A stretch of DNA of 64,000 nucleotides, from the NCBI RefSeq assembly GCF_030067815.1, contig NZ_CP125968.1, positions 1,294,001-1,358,000 of the forward strand. Reading direction: 5' to 3'. The notes below the pieces were generated by a model that was given only the letters and a program-made list of their open reading frames with translations, was not told where the DNA came from and made no database searches. Positions 40,452-50,123 of the stretch are shown here, piece after piece. The stretch comes from Sporosarcina thermotolerans (GTDB taxonomy: Bacteria > Bacillota > Bacilli > Bacillales_A > Planococcaceae). Position 1 is the stretch's first letter, and every line of letters begins with the position of its first letter. Made by a program: the position numbers and the translations under genes.

Positions 40452-41995
40452 ATGAGCGAAGAAATTGATTTATCGTCATTTGAAATGAGCATGATCATCC
40501 GAGAGATGGAAGAGGATGATATTGAAAAGATTTTGCAAATGCAGAAGGTCTGTTTCCCGGGTATGGATCCGTGGGAAGTGGGGCATTTGGAAAGTCATTT
40601 ATCCATTTTTCCTGAGGGACAGTTCGTTGCCGAGTTGGATGGAGAAATAATAGGTTCCTGCTCGGGCCTGATCATCAATTTCGATGAGTATGATGACAGG
40701 CATACATGGGATGATATTTCCGACAACGGTTATATTACGAATCATAATCCGGAAGGGTATAACTTATACGGAATTGAAGTGATGGTCCATCCAGACTATC
40801 GAAGGATGAAGGTAGGCCAACGATTGTATGAAGCCCGTAAAGAGTTAGTGCAAAGACTGAATTTGAAGTCGATTATTATCGGTGGCAGGATTCCAAACTA
40901 CCATCGATTTGCTTCCGAAATGTCTGCGAGGGAATACGTTGAGGCGGTAACGAGACATAAAATCTATGATCCAGTACTGACATTTCAATTATTGAATGAC
41001 TTTACTTTGATGAGGATCAATCCGAATTATTTGCCTGATGATAAAGCCTCAAAAAAGTATGCTACCTTAATGGAATGGAATAATGTCGATTATAAAGCGA
41101 CGACGAAACGCCATTATAAGACAAGCTATCCTGTGCGGATCTGCGTTGTGCAATATTTGATGCGAAAAATATCATGCTTCGAAGAGTTGGCACATCAATG
41201 CGAGTATTTTGTGGATGTTGGTTCTGACTCAAACTCAGACTTCGTTGTATTCCCTGAAATATTTACGACACAGTTAATGTCGTTCCTGGATGAACCATCA
41301 CCGAGTCGGGCTGTCCGGAAGATGACAGAATATACACCACAATACATCGAACTGTTTACGAATCTTGCTGTACGTTATAATGTGAACATTATCGGAGGTT
41401 CCCATTTCGTTGAAGAAGAGGATGAGGAAGTTTATAACATTGCCTATCTATTCAGACGGGATGGATCAATCGAAAAGCAATACAAGCTTCATATTACGCC
41501 GAATGAGCGGAAATGGTGGGAATCAGCCAAGGTGATTCAGTCCGTGTATTTGATACGGATTGTGGAAAGATTGCCATTCAAATCTGTTATGATATTGAAT
41601 TTCCAGAGCTTGCGCGAATCGCGACGGATAAAGGAGCAAATATTATCTTCACTCCTTTTTGTACAGAAGATCGCCAAGGCTACTTGAGAGTACGGTATTG
41701 TGCGCAGGCAAGGGCGATTGAAAATCAGATTTACACCGTTATTTCCGGCACCGTGGGTAATTTGCCGCAAACGGAAAACATGGATATCCAATACGCACAG
41801 TCCGCCATTTTCTCTCCATCCGATTTCGAATTCGCCCGCGACGGAATTGTAGGAGAGACGAATGCGAATCTCGAAATGGTATTGATTGGTGATGTGGATC
41901 TTGAGATTTTACGCAGACAGCGTCAGGACGGGACAGTAAAACAATTGAAAGACCGCCGTCATGATATCTATCACGTGGAATATAAGAAGGATTGA
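40452..41995 (+). pseudogene. yhcX: Bifunctional GNAT acetyltransferase / carbon-nitrogen hydrolase YhcX (one frameshift)
   Basis: The N-terminal 200 residues are a GNAT domain (EVMVHPDYRRMKVGQRLYEAR). The C-terminal part is a nitrilase-fold amidohydrolase with Glu in FPEIFTTQ, Lys in [12 protein letters not shown] and Cys in ICYDIEFPE. The frame breaks after KWW; one G is missing from the G3 run at 41518-41520, after which [14 protein letters not shown] continues. The repaired protein has about 514 residues, matching B. subtilis YhcX (513). Substrates are unknown. The break is probably a sequencing error. Confidence 0.92.
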
Positions 41996-42105
41996 GGTTT
42001 AGTCCGAAATTTTTTTTGTAGATTGAAGCGAACGCCGCAACTAAGAACGGCGTTGCGAGCAATGTTTATTGCGACCCTAAGCGAGCAGGAATGCCAAGAT
42101 GGCTG

Positions 42106-42191
42106 CCTTAATTTCTGCAAAAGGCGCAGAAATACGGCAAATCGAACTCTCTCGTGGTTCGATTGGAAAGCGTCCGCCTGAAGCGGAAATC
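42106..42191 (+). repeat. Dispersed intergenic repeat, copy C, truncated, with nested twin hairpin
   Basis: Bases 42106-42164 repeat the tw in-hairpin unit of 451-508, and GGAAAGCGTCCGCCTGAAGC with GGAAATC follow as a fragment of the outer family. The junction is at the same outer position as in copy D. Confidence 0.75.
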
Positions 42192-42219
42192 TGGTAGGCA
42201 GTCGCTAATTAATCACAAT

Positions 42220-42256
42220 AAAAACGGCATCCCATTGGAATAGGGATGCCGTTTTA
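42220..42256. terminator. Terminator after the CNNM-type gene
   Basis: AAAACGGCATCCC and GGGATGCCGTTTT form a 13-bp stem that abuts the stop codon of the leftward gene. Confidence 0.92.
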
Positions 42257-43597
42257 TTATGACTCAACCGGAATATCTGTCACTCCACTTGATTTTTCAG
42301 CCTTGTGCTTCATTGCCTCAAGATAAAGGATATGATGACCTTCAACATCCTTCACGGTAAATTCATACCCTTGTTCAATAATCTTCTCGCCAGGCACTGC
42401 CTCAAATCGTTCAGACATGAACCAACCACCGATTGTATCGATATCTTCCTCTTCAATATCAATATCAAGGACGTCATTAACATTTTCAATTAACATTTTT
42501 GCATCGAATATATAATGGTTTTCATTAATCTTCTGTACTTCTGGTACTTCGTCTATATCGAACTCATCCTGGATTTCTCCGACAATCTCTTCCAAAATAT
42601 CTTCAATTGTAACGAGCCCCGCAGTTCCACCGTATTCATCCATCAAAACGGTCATATGGATCCGTTCCCGTTGAATTTTAAGAAGGAGATCCCCTATTGC
42701 TACCGTTTCGATAACTCTGATGATTGGCTGCATATACTCGCTAACTGGTTGTTCACCCGTTGTCGGATCCTTGATGAATGCCGTCAATAGGTTTTTCATA
42801 TTGACCAAGCCGATGACATGGTCTTTATCGCCATCTGTGACGGGGTATCTTGTAAATTGTTCAACACCCATCATCTCAAATACATCACGCAAAGTCATAT
42901 CCTTTTCAATCGTCATCATTTCTGTCCGAGGCACCATAATCTCTTTGGCAATACGATCATCGAATTCGAATATCTTATTGACGAATTTATATTCGGATTG
43001 ATTGATTTCGCCGCCTTTTAAGCTATCGGAAAGGATCATTCTCAATTCATCTTCAGAATGGGCCACGTCCGTTTCCGAAACGGGCTTGAAACCGAATAGG
43101 CGAATGATGAGACGTGCGGAACCGTTCATCCCTTTTATAACAGGGTACATTATGAAGTAAAAAATAATGAGCGGTTTTGCAGCTGATAAGGTAATGGCTT
43201 CAGCCCGCTGAATAGCGATGGTCTTAGGCGCCAACTCACCTACAACAACGTGTAGAAATGTTACGATTGTAAATGCAATGATGAAAGACAGAATCGTAGC
43301 TGCACGCGGCTCCAGTTCAAAATGAGCAAAAACCGGATTTAATATCAATTTCACGGTCGGTTCACCTAACATACCTAATCCGAGAGCGGTTATCGTAATC
43401 CCTAATTGACAAGCCGATAAATATTCATCTAAGTTGCTGATGACCTTTTTAGCAGTAAGGGCACGACGATTCCCTTCCGCGACGAGCTGATTGATCCTTG
43501 TTGTTCGTACTTTCACTATTGCAAATTCACTCGCAACAAAAAATGCGGTGAATGCGATCAAGGCAGCAAAGGCTGCCAATCGTATGGCAATTTCCAA
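42257..43597 (-). CDS. CNNM/HlyC-CorC family transporter
   Basis: The 446-residue protein has an N-terminal DUF21 membrane domain (four segments, ASEFAIVKVR), a CBS pair (about 210-335, with VMVPRTEMMTIEKDM-like IMVPRTEMMT) and a C-terminal CorC_HlyC domain (TIGGWFMS). Relatives such as MpfA (YhdP) protect against excess magnesium by efflux. The TTG start at 43597 has no good site of its own; a short upstream frame (43604-43639) has one and ends 6 bases away, suggesting coupled translation. Confidence 0.88.
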   Translation of the reverse strand: MEIAIRLAAFAALIAFTAFFVASEFAIVKVRTTRINQLVAEGNRRALTAKKVISNLDEYLSACQLGITITALGLGMLGEPTVKLILNPVFAHFELEPRAATILSFIIAFTIVTFLHVVVGELAPKTIAIQRAEAITLSAAKPLIIFYFIMYPVIKGMNGSARLIIRLFGFKPVSETDVAHSEDELRMILSDSLKGGEINQSEYKFVNKIFEFDDRIAKEIMVPRTEMMTIEKDMTLRDVFEMMGVEQFTRYPVTDGDKDHVIGLVNMKNLLTAFIKDPTTGEQPVSEYMQPIIRVIETVAIGDLLLKIQRERIHMTVLMDEYGGTAGLVTIEDILEEIVGEIQDEFDIDEVPEVQKINENHYIFDAKMLIENVNDVLDIDIEEEDIDTIGGWFMSERFEAVPGEKIIEQGYEFTVKDVEGHHILYLEAMKHKAEKSSGVTDIPVES

Positions 43598-43603
43598 ATA
43601 AGT

Positions 43604-43639
43604 TTACTTTGCCCCGCACCCGAATGAGGGGTAGAACAA
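43604..43639 (-). CDS. 11-codon upstream frame before the CNNM gene
   Basis: A TTG at 43639 lies 7 bases after a perfect AGGAGGT. The frame encodes MFYPSFGCGAK and stops at 43604-43606, 6 bases before the main TTG and in the same frame. The transcript here can also form CCCC/GGGG. It may be a leader peptide or a translational relay, or a sign that the true start of the main gene is obscured by error. Confidence 0.35.
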   Translation of the reverse strand: MFYPSFGCGAK

Positions 43640-43762
43640 AGTGCACACCTCCTGTAAGGTTAAAATCGTTAGTTAAGTTAATAATAATTTATTTACAAGG
43701 AAATTACAAATAGTTTTGCCTAAGTCTTGTATAATAGATGAAATGTTTATGGAGGTGCGGAA

Positions 43763-44944
43763 TTGAAAAATCTAAGACAGTCAACAGAAATTTTAAAGAC
43801 ATCATTACTTTTAGGGCTAACTTCATTTGGGGGTCCGGCTGCTCACATCGGCTATTTCCGTGAGGAGTATGTGAAGAAAAAGAAGTGGTTGGATGATAAG
43901 ATGTATGCCGATATCGTGGCATTATGCCAGTTTCTACCGGGGCCGGCAAGTTCTCAAGTGGGCATTGCAATCGGGTTAATGCGTGGAGGTTTGCTTGGCG
44001 GTATTTTGTCGTGGATCGGATTCACGTTGCCATCCGTCCTGCTTCTTATGGGATTCGCATGGCTAATTTCCTCTTCTGGATCATTCGATATTGGTTGGAT
44101 AAAAGGATTGAAGATTGTTGCAGTCGCTGTAGTTGCACATGCCTTGCTTGGAATGGGCAAGTCACTGACTCCTGATCGGACAAGGATTACGATTGCAATA
44201 GCCGCGGCGATTTTGACACTATTAATACCTACAGCAATTGGACAGATTGCTATTATTGCAGGAGCAGGACTGTTCGGATACGGTCTTTACCGGAAAGACG
44301 ATGCCCCTAAGCCAACAGCTATTCATCTTTCATTTGGAAGAAAGACGGGTGTTGCGGCATGGACGATATTCTTTATATTGCTCATCGGAATACCTGCAAT
44401 TCGAGCGTATTTCCACAACGCAACTATTGCTATCTTTGATATTTTCTATCGTGTTGGGTCAATCGTCTTCGGTGGTGGGCATGTCGTATTGCCAATGCTT
44501 GAACGGGAAGTAGTACCAGCAGGTTGGATGGACGCGGAGACGTTCATCGCGGGATATGGTGCAGCACAAGCGGTGCCCGGACCATTATTTACATTATCCG
44601 GCTATTTAGGGCAGTTGATGAATGGGCCGGCGGGGGCGGCAGTTGCGGTAGTCGCCATGTTTTTGCCGTCATTCTTACTGGTTATCGGAACGTTGCCGTT
44701 TTGGTCGGCGATCCGCTCAAAGAAAGGGATCCAAGCGGCTCTTAAGGGAGTGAACGCTGGTGTTGTCGGCATTTTACTTGCAGCGCTCTATAATCCCGTA
44801 TTCACAAGTGCCATCTTGCATCCATCTGATTTTGCAATTGCACTAATAGCATTTGGACTATTGCAGTATTATAAATTATCCCCGTGGATAGTCGTATTGG
44901 TTACGGCGATTTTAGGAGCATTATCACATATGGTGTTGGGATGA
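43763..44944 (+). CDS. chrA: Chromate transporter ChrA, long two-domain form
   Basis: The 393-residue protein has two homologous halves, each with the CHR signature: SFGGPAAHIGYFREEYV with LCQFLPGPASSQ in the first, and VGSIVFGGGHVVLPMLEREVV with GAAQAVPGPLFT in the second. It exports chromate in characterised relatives. The TTG start follows GGAGGTG. It is the last gene before the bmr leader. Confidence 0.93.
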   Translation: MKNLRQSTEILKTSLLLGLTSFGGPAAHIGYFREEYVKKKKWLDDKMYADIVALCQFLPGPASSQVGIAIGLMRGGLLGGILSWIGFTLPSVLLLMGFAWLISSSGSFDIGWIKGLKIVAVAVVAHALLGMGKSLTPDRTRITIAIAAAILTLLIPTAIGQIAIIAGAGLFGYGLYRKDDAPKPTAIHLSFGRKTGVAAWTIFFILLIGIPAIRAYFHNATIAIFDIFYRVGSIVFGGGHVVLPMLEREVVPAGWMDAETFIAGYGAAQAVPGPLFTLSGYLGQLMNGPAGAAVAVVAMFLPSFLLVIGTLPFWSAIRSKKGIQAALKGVNAGVVGILLAALYNPVFTSAILHPSDFAIALIAFGLLQYYKLSPWIVVLVTAILGALSHMVLG

Positions 44945-45018
44945 ATATTCAGATGTTCATTTACATACAGTGAAAAATGCTGAAATTGTACTAAAATAAA
45001 ACAATTGCTCGAAATGTA

Positions 45019-45047
45019 TTGACAAATGAAAATTGGAAATGTATTGT
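45019..45047 (+). promoter_or_regulatory. Promoter of the bmrCD leader
   Basis: TTGACA (45019-45024) and TATTGT (45042-45047) are separated by 17 bases, about 40 bases before the leader peptide start. Confidence 0.7.
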
Positions 45048-45088
45048 AGAATTATCCGAAAGTCAAAATAGTAAGGGAGGTGCGGGAA

Positions 45089-45160
45089 ATGAAAAAAGTA
45101 AATCTAATCAAACAACAATTTCATAGTTCCGTGCCGTATTGGTCTTTATCTATTATTTGA
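45089..45160 (+). CDS. Leader peptide of the bmrCD operon, 23 residues
   Basis: An ATG follows AAGGGAGGTG by about 6 bases. The peptide reads MKKVNLIKQQF, HSSVP, YWSLSII. Its last codons (CCG TAT TGG T, 45133-45143) pair with 45167-45177, so ribosome position on the peptide would decide which RNA hairpin forms. This arrangement matches the role of bmrB upstream of bmrCD in B. subtilis, where translation inhibitors induce the exporter by ribosome-mediated attenuation. I did not verify sequence similarity to BmrB, which is longer. Confidence 0.65.
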   Translation: MKKVNLIKQQFHSSVPYWSLSII

Positions 45161-45238
45161 AATGATACCAAGACGGCTTGAATTGCCGTTCCTTTATAAT
45201 GAGCACACGCTTATCCATAGGAGGCGTGTGCTTTTTTG
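45133..45238 (+). promoter_or_regulatory. Attenuator: alternative hairpins and terminator before bmrC
   Basis: Hairpin 1 pairs GCCGTATTGGT (45133-45143, inside the leader frame) with ACCAAGACGGC (45167-45177), 10 of 11 positions. The competing hairpin 2 pairs ACGGC (45173-45177) with GCCGT (45185-45189). An intrinsic terminator follows: AGCACACGC (45202-45210) with GCGTGTGCT (45224-45232) and a T6 run. A ribosome stalled in the leader would break hairpin 1. How the switch reaches the terminator stem is not fully resolved by eye. Confidence 0.65.
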
Positions 45239-45312
45239 TCTTTTCTGATAAACAAAAATGGTGTTTTCACTTTTAGTGTGATTGCATATAAAAAAACAGG
45301 AAAGGGGCGCTG

Positions 45313-45375
45313 ATGATGAATGTCATGAATCAGCAACGGAAACTATTGAAAAAGGACTCTCTTGAAAGTGGATAG
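45313..45375 (+). CDS. Second small frame before bmrC, 20 residues
   Basis: Two ATGs (45313 and 45316) follow AAAGGGG by about 6 bases. The product MMNVMNQQRK, LLKKDSLESG is basic and hydrophilic and ends 31 bases before the bmrC start. It lies beyond the terminator, so it would be made only on read-through. It is low confidence. Confidence 0.3.
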   Translation: MMNVMNQQRKLLKKDSLESG

Positions 45376-45405
45376 TCGATAGAGAAGAAGGAAGAAGGTT
45401 GAAAA

Positions 45406-47144
45406 ATGTTTTCAGTTTTATTTAAATTAAAATGGTTTTTTAAAGAGAATCGTAAAAGGTATACAATAGCACTCGTCCTATTAATGGTCGCAAATATCCT
45501 TGTGATTTTGCCACCATGGATCATAGGGCAGGCGATTGATGCGATTTATACACAGTCGATGACGGCAAAACTGTTGGCGCTGTTTATTGGAGCAATGTTA
45601 CTGATCATGCTCTTTTCGTATTTCGGAAACTTTATATGGCAGTATCAGTTATTCGGCGGTGCTTATGTCATTGAGCGGCAATTAAGATCGCGGCTCATGA
45701 GGCATTTCCTTAAAATGACTCCGACATTTTATGAAAAGAATAAGACAGGGGATCTGATGGCGCGCTCCACAAATGACTTGCGCGCAATTTCGGAAACAGC
45801 CGGTTTCGGAATAATGACCCTCGTCGATTCGACAGTGTATTTAGGGACACTTATTATTACGATGGGCTTTGTCGTCTCATGGAAGTTGACATTAGCGGCA
45901 ATTATCCCGTTGCCTATATTGGCTTTTATTCTCCAGTACTTGGGGAAGAAAATCCATGAACGGTATATGACTGCCCAACAGGCATTCGGCGATTTGAATG
46001 ATGAAGTCCTTGAAGCGGTTGCTGGCGTCCGTGTCGTCCGTGCCTACGTGCAAGAACGTGCTTCTGAGAAGCGGTTCGCAGATATGACAGAAGATGTGTA
46101 CAAGAAAAATATGCATGTCGAAAAGATTGACGCATTATTCATGCCATTTTCAAAAACGCTGACGGCTTTGACGTATATGATCGGTCTTGGATATGGTGCG
46201 TTTTTAGTATCGACTGGCGAGATGACGTTAGGAAATCTTGTTACATTCAATGTGTATTTAGGGATGATTGTCTGGCCGATGTTTGCAATCGGAGAGCTGA
46301 TCAACGTTTTACAACGAGGAAATGCCTCGCTTGACCGCGTCATGGAGACGTTGAATTACGAGGAAGACGTCAAGGATCCTGAACAGCCTGTTGATCTTGA
46401 AAAGCCTGAAAATGTCGGTTTCAATGATGTTAGCTTCACTTATCCAATGTCGCACTCAGTGAATTTGGATAAAATCGAACTGAAGTTGGATAGGGGTCAG
46501 ACGCTTGGAATAGTCGGAAAAACCGGTAGCGGGAAAACGACTTTTGTAAAACAGCTATTGCGTGAATACCCAGCAGGAGAAGGGGAAATCGCCTTTTCTG
46601 GTGTTGCCTTGCAATCTTTGAAGAAAGACCAGGTACGTGATTGGATCGGCTATGTACCGCAAGACCATGTTCTCTTCTCAAGGTCTGTACGGGATAATAT
46701 CCTGTTCGGACGGCCGGAAGCTACGGAAGACGATATTGCGGAATCCATCAGACTTTCCTATTTTGAAAAGGATTTGCAAATGCTGCCGTCTGGACTGGAT
46801 ACACTTGTAGGTGAAAGGGTGTTGCGTTATCGGGAGGCCAGAAGCAACGGATTTCAATTGCACGTGCTCTCGTGAAAAATCCTGAAATCCTTATCTTAGA
46901 TGACTCGCTATCAGCAGTCGATGCCAAAACGGAAGCGAAAATCATCGAGAACATCCAATCGGAACGTTCAGGCAAAACGACGATTATTACGACACATCGT
47001 CTATCTGCTATCCAACATGCGGATTGGATTATCGTGCTTGACGATGGCAGTGTCATTGAAGAAGGAAGACATGAAGACTTGCTTGCGAATAACGGATGGT
47101 ATAAAGAGCAATTCGACCGCCAGCAAATTGGGGAGGTTGAATAA
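45406..47144 (+). pseudogene. bmrC: Multidrug ABC exporter subunit BmrC/YheI (one frameshift)
   Basis: One half of a heterodimeric multidrug exporter. Six membrane helices are followed by an ATPase with Walker A GKTGSGKTT, a signature region and Walker B EILILDDSLSAVD. The frame is lost at LVGER; one G added to the G3 run at 46817-46819 restores [20 protein letters not shown]. In this family BmrC has a non-standard catalytic residue (Asp for the Glu after Walker B), seen here as LDDSLS. The repaired length is about 580 residues. It is followed 1 base later by bmrD. Confidence 0.9.
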
Positions 47145-47145
47145 G

Positions 47146-48894
47146 ATGGGTACCGGAAAACGTTTAGTGCAGTATGCACTTGATTATAAAAAGTTATTAA
47201 TTACAGGATTGTTTCTTCTCGCAATAGCGGTTGCGGCGGATTTGATGGGACCGATGATTGCAAAACGGATCATTGATGACCATATTGCAACGTCGATTGA
47301 CAAATCAATTAATTTTACACCAATCGCTAAGCTGTTAGCCGTATTTTTCGGGCTTGCGGTAGTGACAGCGATTCTAAGGTATTTTCAATATTTATTGTTA
47401 CAAAAGGCGGCAAACAGAATCATTCAGAAATTGCGGAATGAATTGTACGCGCATATTCAAACATTGCCAATCCGCTATTTTGATAATTTGCCTGCTGGAA
47501 AGGTTGTTGCGCGGATTACGAATGATACAGAAGCGATCCGAAATTTATACGTTACGGTCGTGTCGCAATTTGCGATTAGCGGCATGTATATGCTTGGGAT
47601 TTTCATCGCATTGTTCTTTTTAGATCCAAAGATGGGAGCCATTACGCTTTTCGTCTTGCCTGTCCTTTACGTTTGGATGAAGTTGTATAGAAGGTTCGCC
47701 TCTAAAGTGAATCACATCATCCGAAGCAAAAACAGTGAAATGAATGCGATGATCAATGAATCCATCAATGGAATGACGATCATCCAGGCATTCCGCCGTG
47801 AAAAACAGATGGACGGGGAATTCAATGCGATAAACGACGAGCATTATACGTATCAAAGCAAGCTTTTGAAAGTTGAAGCTGCGACTTCACATAACCTCGT
47901 CGATATTATCCGTTCATTGGCGTTTGTTTTCTTGATTTGGTATTTTGGTGGGGCTTCGTTAACCGCGGAGAGCGTCGTTTCAGTCGGTATGCTTTACGCA
48001 TTCGTCGACTATATTACAAGGTTGTTCAACCCGATTACGGGGTCGTCAACCAGTTCGCGCGACTTGAGCATTCACTTGTAGCAGCTGAACGTGTCTTCGG
48101 ATTGATGGACCGTCCTGGGGAGGCGGTCAGTGATGTGAAAATCGCACGTTACCGTGGGAATGTCCGATTTGAAGACGTGTGGTTCGCTTACAAGGATAAA
48201 GAATACGTGTTGAAAGATATTTCATTTGAAGCGAAGCAAGGGGAAACGGTGGCGCTTGTCGGCCATACGGGCTGGGGAAGAGTTCAATTATGAACTTGTT
48301 GTTCCGTTTTTATGATGTATCGAAAGGGAAAATCACAATTGACGACATGAATATTGGGAAATGTCACGTCAGACAATCCGTGATCATATGGGAATCGTCT
48401 TACAGGATCCGTATTTATTCAGCGGAACTGTCGAGTCGAATATTAGCCTCGGTGATACAAGGATTACACGGGAGAAAGTTCAAAATGCGCTTGATGCAGT
48501 CGGCGGAGACCGGGTGTTGAAGCATTTACCAGGTGGGATTGATGAGCCAGTCGTAGAGAAGGGGAGCACGCTTTCTTCCGGGCAGCGGCAATTGATTTCA
48601 TTCGCACGTGCGCTTGCTTTTGACCCCGCGATTTTGATATTGGACGAAGCAACGTCCAATATTGATACGGAAACCGAGGAAATCATCCAGCATGCGATGG
48701 ATGTGTTGAAGAAAGGGCGTACCACGTTCATCATCGCGCACCGACTATCGACGATTAAGAATGCGGACCGGATATTAGTGCTGGACCGTGGGGAAATCGT
48801 CGAGCAAGGCAATCATGACGAATTGCTTGCGCTTGGTGGACAATATGCACAGATGTATAAACTGCAGGCAGGGAATGGATTGAGTGCGGGGTAA
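47146..48894 (+). pseudogene. bmrD: Multidrug ABC exporter subunit BmrD/YheH (three frameshifts)
   Basis: The partner half-transporter begins MGTGKRLVQYALDYKKLL after GGGGAGG. Three single-base losses break it: one T at 48035-48036 (restores NPIYGVVNQFARLE), one C at about 48273 (restores the Walker A GHTGSGKSS), and one A in the run 48359-48361 (restores GKMSRQTIRDHMGIVLQD). The end has signature LSSGQRQLISFARAL and Walker [13 protein letters not shown] with the catalytic Glu. The repaired length is about 583 residues. Three independent lesions in an otherwise well-kept frame point to sequencing error. Confidence 0.9.
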
Positions 48895-48970
48895 GTTTGT
48901 TGAGGGAAGGGACTTCTTAAATGGAGTCCCTTTTTTGCTGGATTCATAGGAGTCTCCTTGTAAAAAGCAG

Positions 48971-49260
48971 GTGTCCTCGCAAACCGTTAAAGTGTGCCCT
49001 CAACGGTGCAAGTCTCCCCGCAAATCGTTAAAGTGTGCCCGCAATGTAGGAAAGTGTCCCCGCAATTCGTTGAAGTGTGCCCTCAACGGTGCAAGTCTCC
49101 CCGCAAATCATCGAAGTCTCCCCGCAACGCGCGGGTGTCCTCGCAAATCGTTGAAGTGTGCCCGCAATGTAGGAAAGTGTCCTCGCAAACCGTTAAAGTG
49201 TGTCCTTAACGTAGGAAAGTGTCCCCGCAACGGTGTGAAGTCTGCACGCAATGGTGAGGA
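48971..49260 (+). repeat. Array of about 14 units with 21-bp period
   Basis: Units begin GTGTCCCCGCAA, GTGTGCCCGCAA or GTCTCCCCGCAA and end with a variable 8-9 bases, mostly ending AA. Unit lengths are 20 or 21, so no reading frame is maintained across the array. It fills the gap between bmrD and the coiled-coil gene, and there is no promoter or gene in it. Confidence 0.85.
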
Positions 49261-49366
49261 ATGTCGATGTATAATCGAGGATTGTTGTTGTTTTTTGTCG
49301 AAGCTTTATGTGATATAATTGTGGACAAGTGAGTAATTATTTATATTGGAAAGAGGGTGAATATTG

Positions 49367-49762
49367 GTGAATGGAGATATCGCAAAACAAATTTTAGCTG
49401 AGCTTCAAGGTATTAAGGCGGAAATGACAGAATTCAAAGCGGAGATGGCAGAATTCAAGGCGGAAATGACAGAATTCAAAGCGGAGATGAAAGAATTCAA
49501 GGCGGAAATGACGGAATTCAAGGCGGAGATGACAGGTGAAATAAAGGGGATTAAGGATGAACTGAAACTGACGAATGAGAGATTATCCAATTTAGAGGAG
49601 AAACAGCAACTGATTTATGATCAAACGGCACATTTGACTGAATTTCGTACGGAGACAACTGAGCGTTTTGAACAGTTGGCGACTAAAAAAGACTTGGAGT
49701 TTTTTGATTTCAAAATCATTCAACATGAACGTGAGATTTTCAATCTGACGCATCAGTCTTAA
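49367..49762 (+). CDS. Coiled-coil protein with heptad repeats
   Basis: The protein of about 131 residues has six near-perfect copies of the heptad (A/T)EM(T/A/K)EFK between residues 18 and 60, encoded by 21-bp repeats, followed by an amphipathic helical region with LERL-type spacing and ending EREIFNLTHQS. It should form a long parallel coiled coil. A GTG at 49367 lies 7 bases after AGAGGGTG. No family function is recognised; similar short coiled-coil proteins occur widely in Bacillales. Confidence 0.7.
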   Translation: MNGDIAKQILAELQGIKAEMTEFKAEMAEFKAEMTEFKAEMKEFKAEMTEFKAEMTGEIKGIKDELKLTNERLSNLEEKQQLIYDQTAHLTEFRTETTERFEQLATKKDLEFFDFKIIQHEREIFNLTHQS

Positions 49763-49804
49763 AGTCATTCTTTAAAATTAAATAAAGTATTCTGTGGGAA
49801 ATTT

Positions 49805-49835
49805 GAAGTCGACTCAACAGACTTCTTTTTTTTTT
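49805..49835 (+). terminator. Terminator after the coiled-coil gene
   Basis: GAAGTC-GACTCAACA-GACTTC is followed by a run of at least nine T. Confidence 0.85.
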
Positions 49836-49870
49836 GCGTTTTTTTAGTGATTAATGTGCCTGTCAGGGGA

Positions 49871-50010
49871 GTTATGCTGCATTTTTGGTGTTTATGCGTA
49901 TATATTGGGATTTATGCATCATTTATTGTGTTTATGCGTTTTTGGAGGGATATATGCGTTTTTCACAGTGTTTATGCGTTTATTGGCACATTTATGCATA
50001 TTTCGACTAC
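49871..50010 (+). repeat. Array of seven units with an exact 20-bp period
   Basis: Seven consecutive 20-base units start TTTATGCGT or a one- or two-base variant (GTTATGCTG, TTTATGCAT, TATATGCGT), each followed by about 11 variable bases. The 20-base period is not a multiple of three. The array lies between the coiled-coil gene and an MFS gene. Confidence 0.85.
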
Positions 50011-50123
50011 CAAAATAGCAAATCCTTCTTTCGAGGTTTGAGTAGAATGAAAATTCCGTTGCGAAATGTTTCGTAAACACGTATATTTAGAGTATCGAAG
50101 CATCTTAGAGCGGAAAGTTGGAA

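Noticed and set aside
48971..49318. An open frame of about 115 codons rich in Cys, Pro and Lys
   Set aside because: It reads through the 21-bp array, is open only because of the repeat, and has no ribosome site or family match.
48971..50010. CRISPR-like interpretation of the phased arrays
   Set aside because: Cores of 9-13 bases with 7-11-base spacers are far too short, cores are imperfect, and no cas genes are present.
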